Notes under the pieces: model-generated
The model's input: the letters and a program-made list of their open reading frames with translations, nothing else
Database searches by the model: none
Told to the model about the DNA's origin: nothing
Source of the DNA: an uncultured Clostridia bacterium
GTDB taxonomy: Bacteria; Bacillota; Clostridia; Christensenellales; UBA1242
DNA: 40,028 nt
Assembly: GCA_947630405.1 (NCBI GenBank)
Contig: CANRHL010000007.1
Coordinates: forward strand, 1-40,028
Reading direction: 5' to 3'
Made by a program: the position numbers and the translations under genes
Part shown: in pieces, positions 10,593 through 18,029 of the stretch
How positions within the stretch are numbered: position 1 is the stretch's first letter
Layout of the letters: each line of letters begins with the position of its first letter

Positions 10593-11591
10593 CTATGTTA
10601 AGTTTGCTTTTGCTTTATAATCTCTAATATCAAGATTTGTTACATCTGTAATTACATTGGATGAAGCGGTGAATATGCTCGGATAGCGCATATTAAATAT
10701 TGAGTTGTTTGAGAAACTCCATCTCGAGCTTTCTGAGGCCATTAAATTTATATCTGCGATTTTCGATTGGCCTATGTTTTTATTTGTGCTAGATGCAGTT
10801 GCTAATTGTATATGGAACAAACAATCCTGATCCATTACTTCATAACTGAAAACATTAAAGATATTAATTTTTTGTGAATATAAAGCACTTGAAACATTGG
10901 TATTTTTATTTAATGTGGTTAATAAACCATTATAAGTATCAACATCGATTTTAAATTCGCTAATCACAGATGGTATTTTTGTATAAGATAATTCTTGAAT
11001 AAAGAAATTTGCTTGTATATAATCTCCTTCAAAAAGCATTTTTAAATCTTTCAATTCGGCATCATTTAAAGAATATTTTAATAAATAGTTTGAGTAATAA
11101 TCGCTTTCTGCTGTTTTTGTTTCTGCATCTGTAGATACATATAAATTATTAGGTTCATCATTTTTTATGTACAAGTGAGCGCCTGCGCTTAAATCGTTAT
11201 TTTTTACGCCAGCGACATCAATGCCTTCATCTTCATAAAAACCATATGGGAGAGCCTGCACTTCATTGTGGTCTGTAACTGAAATAGAGTTACCATTCTT
11301 ATACTTATTTATAACTTCGTTATAATAAGAGTTTTTGGTGGTAAGAATTGTTTTAAGGATGTCGCTATATTGGCCATACGGGTCGGTTGGATCAGTTGGA
11401 TCGGTGGGGTCGGTGTAAGAGTGGTCGGGGTCTTGTGGGTTGTCGGGAGTTTGCGCTCCGCCGCAGGCAGACGCACCAATGGCGATTGTTAAGCCCATTG
11501 CAAATGCCAAAGTGCCCTTAACAATTTTGCTATGGCCAATTTTGTATGCTAAATCCTTTAATTTTTCGGTTAATGTTGTTAATAAACTCAT
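10593..11591 (-). CDS. Predicted lipoprotein of unknown function with DPT tripeptide repeats after the lipobox
   Basis: Signal peptide-like segment GTLAFAMGLTIAIGASACGG with lipobox-like SAC; ggagaaaaa-ATG start context; linker DPTDPTDPTDPYGQ. Confidence 0.8.
   Translation of the reverse strand: MSLLTTLTEKLKDLAYKIGHSKIVKGTLAFAMGLTIAIGASACGGAQTPDNPQDPDHSYTDPTDPTDPTDPYGQYSDILKTILTTKNSYYNEVINKYKNGNSISVTDHNEVQALPYGFYEDEGIDVAGVKNNDLSAGAHLYIKNDEPNNLYVSTDAETKTAESDYYSNYLLKYSLNDAELKDLKMLFEGDYIQANFFIQELSYTKIPSVISEFKIDVDTYNGLLTTLNKNTNVSSALYSQKINIFNVFSYEVMDQDCLFHIQLATASSTNKNIGQSKIADINLMASESSRWSFSNNSIFNMRYPSIFTASSNVITDVTNLDIRDYKAKANLT
11379..11418 (-). repeat. 9-bp in-frame tandem repeat (DPT)n in the lipoprotein linker
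   Basis: gtcggttggatcagttggatcggtggggtcggtg encodes PTDPTDPTDP on the minus strand. Confidence 0.7.
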
Positions 11592-11640
11592 TTTTTCTCC
11601 TTTTTTATTAAAAACGTGTTAAAATCGATAATCTTTTTAA

Positions 11641-11669
11641 ATTATAGCATCAAATTTGAGAGTTGTCAA
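11641..11669 (-). promoter_or_regulatory. Sigma-A-type promoter of the lipoprotein gene
   Basis: Minus strand TTGACA - 17 nt - TATAAT (actctcaaatttgatgc spacer). Confidence 0.8.
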
Positions 11670-11731
11670 CCCCCTAAATGAAAAATGTTTTTGTTTAGAC
11701 AATTATTTTTTAAAAATTTTTAAAAAAGTGC

Positions 11732-11760
11732 TTGACAACGTGGTGGCGGTTGTGTATAAT
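11732..11760 (+). promoter_or_regulatory. Sigma-A-type promoter of the rplJ-rplL operon
   Basis: TTGACA - 17 nt (acgtggtggcggttgtg) - TATAAT. Confidence 0.9.
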
Positions 11761-11774
11761 AGCGGTTAGTTAAA

Positions 11775-11893
11775 TAAAAATCTTGCCAAAGACCACAAGT
11801 GCGAAAGCGTAAAACATTAGTTGCTTGTGTAGGAGAGAAAAGAATGTCGAAATATTTGAATTCCTTTTGTCTTGGCAAAAGGGATTTTATTTA
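11775..11893 (+). ncRNA. Ribosomal protein L10-type leader with attenuator
   Basis: Position directly upstream of rplJ; ttgccaa (11783-11789) complementary to ttggcaa (11872-11878); cacaag/cttgtg stem (11794-11799/11824-11829); competing terminator-like hairpin aattcctttt...aaaagggatt followed by ttattt. Confidence 0.65.
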
Positions 11894-11920
11894 CAAAGCA
11901 TTCATTTGCTATTCTCATTT

Positions 11921-12041
11921 TGTCATTCTGAGCATATCGGGGCCCCCGCAAGACAAATGTCGATGTGGGGTGATAGCCGAAGAATCTAAATAGATACATT
12001 CGACTGCGCGTTGGCGTGCCAACACTCCGCTCAGTATGACA
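11921..12041. repeat. Composite palindromic repeat (tgtcattctgagc...gctcagtatgaca) with a nested cggggcccc element
   Basis: Terminal inverted arms gtcattctgagc / gctcagtatgac and inner arms cgaagaatct / agatacattcg; contains atcggggcccccgcaagacaaatgtcgatgtgggg and ttggc-gt-gccaa palindrome. Confidence 0.75.
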
Positions 12042-12110
12042 TATGGTGACAGATGTGAATGCCAGCAAAATTGCCAACATTTTGCTAAAAAGCATAAAGG
12101 AGGATTTAAA

Positions 12111-12599
12111 GTGTCAGCAAATTTAGAACTTAAAAAGAGTGCGGTAGAAGAAATTAAAAAGTTGATTAGCGATTCTAAATCAATTGTTTTGTTGGACTAT
12201 CGTGGCATCACTGTTAGCCAAGACACCGCTTTAAGAAAAACCCTTCGTGAAAATAATGTTGTTTACAAAGTTATTAAAAACACTTTGTTTAAAAAGGCTT
12301 GTGAGCAACTTAACATCACCGGTTTTGACGAAGCCCTAAATGGCACAACCGCCTTTGCATTTGGACTTAATGACGAAACCAACGCACCAAGGCTAATTAA
12401 AGCCGCTATGAAAGATTACCAAACCTTGCAAATCAAGGCCGGTTACTACAACGGCAAAGCAATTAGCGAAAGTGAAGTTGTAACTCTTGCATCAATTCCA
12501 AGCAAAGAAGTGCTTGTTGCGAAATTACTATATGTCCTCAATGCACCAGTTTCAAGTCTTGCTCGTGCATTTAAAGCTATCGCAGACAAAAAGGCTTAA
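12111..12599 (+). CDS. rplJ: 50S ribosomal protein L10
   Basis: SANLELKKSAVEEIKKLISDSKSIVLLDYRGITVSQDTALRKTLREN; GTG start at 12111 preceded by aaaggagg; directly upstream of rplL. The listed ORF start at 12036 lies in the leader. Confidence 0.95.
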   Translation: MSANLELKKSAVEEIKKLISDSKSIVLLDYRGITVSQDTALRKTLRENNVVYKVIKNTLFKKACEQLNITGFDEALNGTTAFAFGLNDETNAPRLIKAAMKDYQTLQIKAGYYNGKAISESEVVTLASIPSKEVLVAKLLYVLNAPVSSLARAFKAIADKKA

Positions 12600-12621
12600 T
12601 AATCTAATAGATTAAATTAAA

Positions 12622-12747
12622 AAGTGAATTATCTACTCGAAATAGATAGAGAACACTTAAAAAAGTAAATTATCTCGAAAATTTGGCGGGTACAATTAAC
12701 CGTGTGCATTATCTCTACTCGTAAACTCGTAACGAGATAATTTACTT
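12622..12747. repeat. Intergenic inverted repeats between rplJ and rplL
   Basis: Perfect 15-bp inverted repeat aagtaaattatctcg (12663-12677) / cgagataatttactt (12733-12747) plus a degenerate copy aagtgaattatctactcg...cactt (12622-12658). Confidence 0.85.
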
Positions 12748-12778
12748 CAAAAATTAGTAAATTTAAAAGGAGAAAATT

Positions 12779-13159
12779 ATGGCAAAATTAACTAATCAAG
12801 AAATTATTGACAGCGTTAAGGAAATGACAGTTGTTGAACTTAACGAACTTGTTAAAGCATTAGAAGAAGAATTTGGCGTTAGTGCTGCAGCAGCAGTTGT
12901 AGCAGGCCCAGCAGCAGCCGGCGAAGCAGCTCCAGCCGCTGAAGAAAAAACTGAATTTAACGTAATTTTGAAAGAAGTTGGCGCAAACAAAATTGCAGTT
13001 ATTAAGGCAGTGCGTGAAGCTACTGGCTTAGGCTTAATGGAAGCTAAAACTTTGGTTGAAACACCTAACTCAACCATTAAAGAAAATGTGCCAGTTGCAG
13101 ATGCAAAAGCATTAGAAGAAGCATTAAAAGCTGCCGGCGCAACAGTTGAACTTAAATAA
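12779..13159 (+). CDS. rplL: 50S ribosomal protein L7/L12
   Basis: [36 protein letters not shown] ... [39 protein letters not shown]; aaaggag RBS. Confidence 0.98.
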   Translation: MAKLTNQEIIDSVKEMTVVELNELVKALEEEFGVSAAAAVVAGPAAAGEAAPAAEEKTEFNVILKEVGANKIAVIKAVREATGLGLMEAKTLVETPNSTIKENVPVADAKALEEALKAAGATVELK

Positions 13160-13171
13160 TTCTTTATGCTG

Positions 13172-13203
13172 AAAAAACACACCCGTTTGGGTGTTTTTTT
13201 TTA
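13172..13203 (+). terminator. Intrinsic terminator after rplL
   Basis: aaaaaacacacccgtttgggtgttttttttt. Confidence 0.9.
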
Positions 13204-13204
13204 A

Positions 13205-13300
13205 TCCCCGCGGCGAAACAAGTTCTTGTGGGGGCCCCGAATAACCCCATTAAAAAGCCAGTTTTTAACGGGGACCCCGAATAACCCCGCAGCGGCGTCA
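13205..13300. repeat. Two tandem cggggNcccc palindromic elements
   Basis: ccccgcggcgaaacaagttcttgtgggggccccgaataacccca and aacggggaccccgaataaccccgc share gggg(g/a)ccccgaataacccc, and in reverse orientation match the elements at 11936 and 30151. Confidence 0.7.
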
Positions 13301-13303
13301 CAA

Positions 13304-13419
13304 AGAGATACATTCGCTTCGCTCAGTATACAGAATGTTGTCATCCTGAACGGAGTGAAGGATCTCACCTTAATTTTAGGAAGACAAAAGAGATTCTTCG
13401 ACTATGCTCAGAATGACAT
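13304..13419. repeat. Palindromic repeats of the gtcattctgagc...gaagaatct family (one half copy and one full copy)
   Basis: agagatacattcgcttcgctcagtata (half copy); gtcatcctgaacggagtgaaggatct...agattcttcgactatgctcagaatgaca (full copy, 13340-13419). Confidence 0.75.
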
Positions 13420-13528
13420 AAGGGTTGTTAGAATGGCATTAAAAATTTTTTTAATTTGGTGGTTTTTGCATTAAATTTGCAGATTTTTATTGAAATTTCA
13501 TAAATTTTCTTAAATTTTTTGAAAATTT

Positions 13529-14281
13529 TTACAATTCTTGCTTAATTATTGCGTGGGCAAATGTTAAAACGTAAACCGCTTTTGCGTGTGCGGATTTTAA
13601 AATTTTTGCAATTGCGTTGGCGGTTGCACCCGTGGTGTAAATATCGTCAATAAGCAAAATGCTTTTATCTTTAATGTCCTTTTTTAAATTCTCATTAATG
13701 GCGTAAACATCCAAAACATTTTCTTGCCTTTCTTTAAAAGAAAGAGTGGTTTGGCTAGGGTTATCTTTAACCTTTAAAACGGCGTCAACATATGGCAAGT
13801 CAAATTTTTCTGCCACATTTTCCGCCAACAATTTTGCTTGGTTAAATCCGCGCTCTTTTTCCTTCTTTTTAAAAAGTGGCACGGCACAAACCATATCTAC
13901 TTTAATGTCCCACTTGGCAAGATAGTCGCAAAGATAATTTGAGATTGGCTCGCTTAAAAATTTTTGATTTTTGTATTTATATTTGTGCACAACCGAAATA
14001 ATTTTGTCGGTGTATTCAAACACACTGCGCGCGAGTTCAAAATCGTAATTCGTGGAGGTGCACCTTAAACAGATGCCTTCTTTATCTGCCGAAAGCGGCT
14101 CGCCACAACGCAAACAACAATTTTTTATGTAGGGCAGAGTGAGCAAACATTTTTCGCAAGTGTCGTTATAATCATTGCCGTTCAATTCCTCGCCGCAAAA
14201 AATACATTTAACATGGCGCGGAAAGAAAATATCTAAAAGATATTCCTTAAACATATTCCACTTGCCCTTTCGTCCACTCAT
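13529..14281 (-). CDS. comF: ComF family phosphoribosyltransferase-like protein
   Basis: N-terminal CxxC pairs (CIFCGEEL, CEKC, CLRCGEPL, CLRC), KERGFNQAKLLAE, PRPP-binding ILLIDDIYTTGATANA. Confidence 0.9.
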   Translation of the reverse strand: MSGRKGKWNMFKEYLLDIFFPRHVKCIFCGEELNGNDYNDTCEKCLLTLPYIKNCCLRCGEPLSADKEGICLRCTSTNYDFELARSVFEYTDKIISVVHKYKYKNQKFLSEPISNYLCDYLAKWDIKVDMVCAVPLFKKKEKERGFNQAKLLAENVAEKFDLPYVDAVLKVKDNPSQTTLSFKERQENVLDVYAINENLKKDIKDKSILLIDDIYTTGATANAIAKILKSAHAKAVYVLTFAHAIIKQEL

Positions 14282-14326
14282 TTAGAATTTTTTAAATTTG
14301 TAACAAAACTTCTTTTATTCTCATAA

Positions 14327-14641
14327 TTATTCTTTATTTCTTAAATAGCCATCAATAATGCCAAAAACTCTTTCGGCATCTTTTGGCGGAAGATTTTTGA
14401 TTGTGTCGATAATTTTTCTGTTCCACGGGTCAAATTTCCGTAAATCAAGCATTGGTGTATCGGCACCAACTAATTCGTCAACGCTTATTCCAAACACTTT
14501 TGCTAAATCTATAAGTGTTTTAATGTCGGGTTCTGCCAAATTGTTTTCATATCTATATATTGAAGTTTGAGAACAATTAATTTTTTTGGCAAGCTCTTGT
14601 TGAGAAATACCCATTTTATTTCTTAAATCTTTTAGTTTCAT
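14327..14641 (-). CDS. XRE-family HTH transcriptional regulator
   Basis: MKLKDLRNKMGISQQELAKKINCSQTSIYRYENNLAEPDIKTLIDLAKVFGISVDELVG. Confidence 0.9.
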   Translation of the reverse strand: MKLKDLRNKMGISQQELAKKINCSQTSIYRYENNLAEPDIKTLIDLAKVFGISVDELVGADTPMLDLRKFDPWNRKIIDTIKNLPPKDAERVFGIIDGYLRNKE

Positions 14642-14795
14642 TAAGAAAAATTATATCCATCATAAAAATTTAAAACATATTGCGCATAAAAATTTTGTAT
14701 CGTAACACTAAAAGCGTGTTAATATACACTGAGACAGTGTTGAATTTATGTTTTTTAAACGATTTCAGTTTAACAAATAGCGTGTGGCGCAAATA

Positions 14796-14826
14796 AAAAA
14801 CAGCCTATTGGCTGTTAACTTTTTTT
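14796..14826 (-). terminator. Intrinsic terminator overlapping the 3' end of doc
   Basis: Minus strand aaaaaaagttaacagccaataggctgtttttt; the doc stop codon lies in the loop. Confidence 0.8.
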
Positions 14827-15191
14827 GAATTTATCCATTTTAACACTTCTTCATAATTCTTTTTGCCAGATGCAATATCAAGGCATAAGTCTATTAAATC
14901 TTTATCTTCATATTTTAATTTAATTCCATTTAATTCTAGGAACGAAAGCATAACTAATGCGCCAATTCGTTTATTCCCGTCCACAAAAGCGTGGTTAGAT
15001 ATTAGGTTATAGCCTAATTTTGCGCCTTTTTCTTCTTTTGTGGGGTAGAGTTCTTTTCCGTCAAAAGTTTGAAAAGCTGAATTTAGTGCAGAGTTTAACA
15101 GATTGAAATCTCTTACGCCGGCTTCTCCGCCCGAACTTTTTATTATAAGTTGTTGTAATAAAAGGACTTTATCATCATCAAAAGTTCTCAT
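14805..15191 (-). CDS. doc: Doc-type (Fic fold) toxin of a type II toxin-antitoxin system
   Basis: SNHAFVDGNKRIGALVMLSFLELNG matches the Doc/Fic HxFxDGNKR motif; SGGEAGVRDFNLLNSAL N-terminus; 4-nt overlap with the antitoxin gene. Confidence 0.88.
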   Translation of the reverse strand: MRTFDDDKVLLLQQLIIKSSGGEAGVRDFNLLNSALNSAFQTFDGKELYPTKEEKGAKLGYNLISNHAFVDGNKRIGALVMLSFLELNGIKLKYEDKDLIDLCLDIASGKKNYEEVLKWINSKKVNSQ

Positions 15192-15421
15192 TTTGCCAAC
15201 TCCTCAAAAGCCTTTTTATGCTCTAAAAGAATACGCAAAGCAACAAGTTCCAATTTTTCATCTTCATTTAAATTGAAATCTTTAACCTTTGTTAGCACAT
15301 AAACAGGTTTATTGTTTTTTAATATAATAACTTTATCTTCTTTTTCCAAAATCTTAACAACTTTAGAGAAATTTTTGTTCGCATCAGTTATCGAAATCAT
15401 TTCTTTTTCGTTCATATTCAT
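15188..15421 (-). CDS. phd: Phd/YefM-type antitoxin
   Basis: ISITDANKNFSKVVKILEKEDKVIILKNNKPVYVLTKVKDF; ATG at 15421 preceded by ggaggg; ATGA overlap with doc. Confidence 0.87.
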   Translation of the reverse strand: MNMNEKEMISITDANKNFSKVVKILEKEDKVIILKNNKPVYVLTKVKDFNLNEDEKLELVALRILLEHKKAFEELAK

Positions 15422-15438
15422 ATACACCCTCCATTTTT

Positions 15439-15467
15439 ATTATAACACAATTCTAGGACAAATTCAA
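15439..15467 (-). promoter_or_regulatory. Putative promoter of phd-doc
   Basis: Minus strand TTGAAT - 17 nt - TATAAT. Confidence 0.6.
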
Positions 15468-15512
15468 CCTATTTTATAAAAATTTTTAAAATTTAACAAA
15501 AGATTTACGGGG

Positions 15513-17726
15513 TTATTGGCTGTTGAATTCTTGGAGTAAAAAGTCTTTTAGCATGGTGTAGCGTTTGGCGGTGTAGTTGTTGTGTATCATGCGAGCGAGT
15601 GTTTGTTTGCTGCCTATTAGCACAACCGCTTTTTTTGCTCGTGTTATTGCCGTGTATAATAAATTCCTTGTTATAATTATTGGTGCGCCCGGAACTAGCG
15701 GAATAACTACGCAATCAAATTCGCTACCCTGACTTTTGTGGATTGTTATAGCGTAGGCTAGCGTAATTTGGTAAAGGTCGGTGGACATATATGTGCAAAT
15801 CTTGCCATCGTCAAAACGAATGGTAACTTCGTGCGTGTCCGGTTCAATGCGGGTTATGTAACCAATATCGCCATTAAACACGCCCGAGCCTTTTTGAGTT
15901 GCGCCGTTTTCCTCGTATTTTGTGTATTCCATATCATAGTTGTTTACCATTTGCATAATTTTGTCGCCAACGTGATATTTTGTGAATTCGCTTGTAAGTT
16001 CAATGCCGCTATAACTTGGGTTGATTGTCATTTGCAAGCGTTTATTAAGGTTATCTATGCCGCAAGGGCCCGCCTTCATTGGGGCAAGCACCTGAATTTC
16101 CTCCGGCTTATAGCCAAAATATTTTGGAAGCCGCGTGCTAACTAGGTCAATAATTGTTTCACTGTTCTTTATTAGGTCGTTGCCTGGCTCGTAGAAAAAG
16201 TCCTTACTGCCATTGTTGATTATAGGCATTTTGCCGCTATTAATTAAATGTGCGTTGCTAACAATTAAACTATCGTTATCCTGCCTATATATATTAATTA
16301 GTTGTGTGGTGTGTATTTTTTTGCTTTCAATTAAATCCCTTAAAACATTGCCCGCACCTACGCTTGGGAGTTGGTCCTTATCGCCAACCATAATAAGCCG
16401 CGTTGTGCTTTTTAGCGCTTTTAACAAATGATAAAACAGGCCAACATCAACCATGCTCATTTCGTCCACAATCACAACATCGGCATCAAGCGGATTATTT
16501 TCGTTGCGGTGGAAAATGCCTTCTGCGCCGTCTGGGTTAACTTCAAGTGCGCGATGTATGGTTTTGGCTTCCATGCCGCTGCTTTCGGTTAAGCGTTTAC
16601 TTGCTCTGCCGGTTGGGGCGCAGAGCAGCACCTTCTTGTTTTGTTGCTTAAACATCTCTAGGATGCACCTAACAATCGTGGTTTTGCCCGTGCCTGGTCC
16701 GCCGGTTATTATGCTTGCGCCGTTGGTTAGGGCAGCAAGCACGGCATCGGTCTGCTCGCCATTTAAAACAATTTTGTGCAGACGCTGATAAAAGTTAATG
16801 TTATCTATAAAATTAAATTTATCGTCAAACTTATTGAAAGTGAGTTTATATAACTTTTTTGCCGAATATAATTCTTGAAAATAAAATTTGGTTAGCATGC
16901 AAATTTCTTCGCCGTGATAATTAAAATTTTTAACTCCGCCCTCAATTTGCAAAAAGTCGATACACTTATTCACGTTTGGCTTATCTTCTTCGCTAAAATT
17001 AAGGATTTCTATGCAATTATTAACCAAATTTTCCCTTGGCAAAAAGGTGTGACCTTCGCGCTCGCTAGCCGTTTTTAGCGTGTAAACAAGGCCGGCTTTA
17101 ATTCGGTTTTCGCCATACATATCCACGCCAAGTTTAAGCGCAATTTTATCGGCAGTTGTAAAGCCAATGCCGTCCACATCCTGCACCAGTTGATAAGGGT
17201 TATTTTTAACCATTTCAATGGTTTTATCCTTATAAATATTGTAAATTTTTATTGCCATATGCGTGGTTATAAAATGACTTTGCAAAAACATTATGGCGGA
17301 CTGCATGTCCTTCATTTCGTTGTAGTTATTGGAAATTTCAATGGCTTTTTGCTTGGATATGCCACGAATTTTGCTTAATTTCATCGGGCTGAATTCAAGC
17401 ACTGCCAAAGTGTCCGACTTAAACTCGTCAACAATTTTTTTTGCGGTTGCTGGGCCAATGCCGTAAATTAACCCGCTGGATAGATATTTTTCAATGGCGG
17501 GCAGGCTGGTTGGCTCAACCACCTTAATATCGTCAATTTTAAATTGCTCGCCAAACTTTTTGTTTACCACAAATTCGCCCTCAATTTCAAGTGTTTGGCC
17601 CTCATAAACTTCGGGCGCGTTGCCAACAATGGTTATTTTTTTGTTGTTGTATAAAAGACTAATAACGGAATAACCATTTTCCGCATTTCTAAACACAGTA
17701 TTTTCAACGCTTCCTACTATTTTCAC
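15513..17726 (-). CDS. recD2: RecD2-type ATP-dependent DNA helicase
   Basis: Walker A GGPGTGKTTIVRCIL, VVIVDEMSMVD, VGDKDQLPSVGAGNVL, YAITIHKSQGSEFD, LLYTAITRAKK; N-terminal HhH region (YGIGPATAKKIV). GTG start at 17726 (VKIVGSVENTVF) more likely than the upstream ATG at 17762. Confidence 0.95.
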   Translation of the reverse strand: MKIVGSVENTVFRNAENGYSVISLLYNNKKITIVGNAPEVYEGQTLEIEGEFVVNKKFGEQFKIDDIKVVEPTSLPAIEKYLSSGLIYGIGPATAKKIVDEFKSDTLAVLEFSPMKLSKIRGISKQKAIEISNNYNEMKDMQSAIMFLQSHFITTHMAIKIYNIYKDKTIEMVKNNPYQLVQDVDGIGFTTADKIALKLGVDMYGENRIKAGLVYTLKTASEREGHTFLPRENLVNNCIEILNFSEEDKPNVNKCIDFLQIEGGVKNFNYHGEEICMLTKFYFQELYSAKKLYKLTFNKFDDKFNFIDNINFYQRLHKIVLNGEQTDAVLAALTNGASIITGGPGTGKTTIVRCILEMFKQQNKKVLLCAPTGRASKRLTESSGMEAKTIHRALEVNPDGAEGIFHRNENNPLDADVVIVDEMSMVDVGLFYHLLKALKSTTRLIMVGDKDQLPSVGAGNVLRDLIESKKIHTTQLINIYRQDNDSLIVSNAHLINSGKMPIINNGSKDFFYEPGNDLIKNSETIIDLVSTRLPKYFGYKPEEIQVLAPMKAGPCGIDNLNKRLQMTINPSYSGIELTSEFTKYHVGDKIMQMVNNYDMEYTKYEENGATQKGSGVFNGDIGYITRIEPDTHEVTIRFDDGKICTYMSTDLYQITLAYAITIHKSQGSEFDCVVIPLVPGAPIIITRNLLYTAITRAKKAVVLIGSKQTLARMIHNNYTAKRYTMLKDFLLQEFNSQ

Positions 17727-17968
17727 AAAACTTATAATATAACATTTTAAAAAAAATTTCAACTTTATATTGACAACTTAATTAAAATTTAATATTCTAT
17801 TGTAGTTTTTGAATATAAATATTAGAAACCAAATTGAAAATTAGCGAATATAAACTAATAATTGTCCGCAAATTGCCAAATTTTGCCCATTATGCTTTAT
17901 AAAATGGCAAAATTGTATTCAATTTTGACAAATTTTCAAAAAAAATTAAAAAATTTTTAAAATGGGTA

Positions 17969-17996
17969 TTGACAAAATTTTGCTTTTGGTTATAAT
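17969..17996 (+). promoter_or_regulatory. Sigma-A-type promoter of the second GLUG protein
   Basis: TTGACA - 16 nt - TATAAT. Confidence 0.8.
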
Positions 17997-18029
17997 ATGA
18001 GTAATTAACCTTGAAAATTGGGGGAGAAT

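Noticed and set aside
11817-12095. 92-aa minus ORF and overlapping 64-aa plus ORF in the rplJ leader
   Set aside because: Both fall in the L10 leader and nested repeats; translation reflects repeat sequence, not a protein family.
12796-13182. 128-aa antisense ORF in rplL
   Set aside because: Shadow ORF of the Ala-rich rplL codons; L7/L12 assignment on the + strand is unambiguous.
13304-13419. Insertion sequence remnant with transposase
   Set aside because: No transposase-like ORF is present; only short palindromic arms.
13226-13474. 82-aa ORF on + strand
   Set aside because: Lies across palindromic repeats downstream of the rplL terminator; no RBS or protein-like sequence.
15768-16788. Plus-strand ORFs (125, 72, 111 aa) inside recD2
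   Set aside because: Antisense shadow ORFs within a clear helicase gene.
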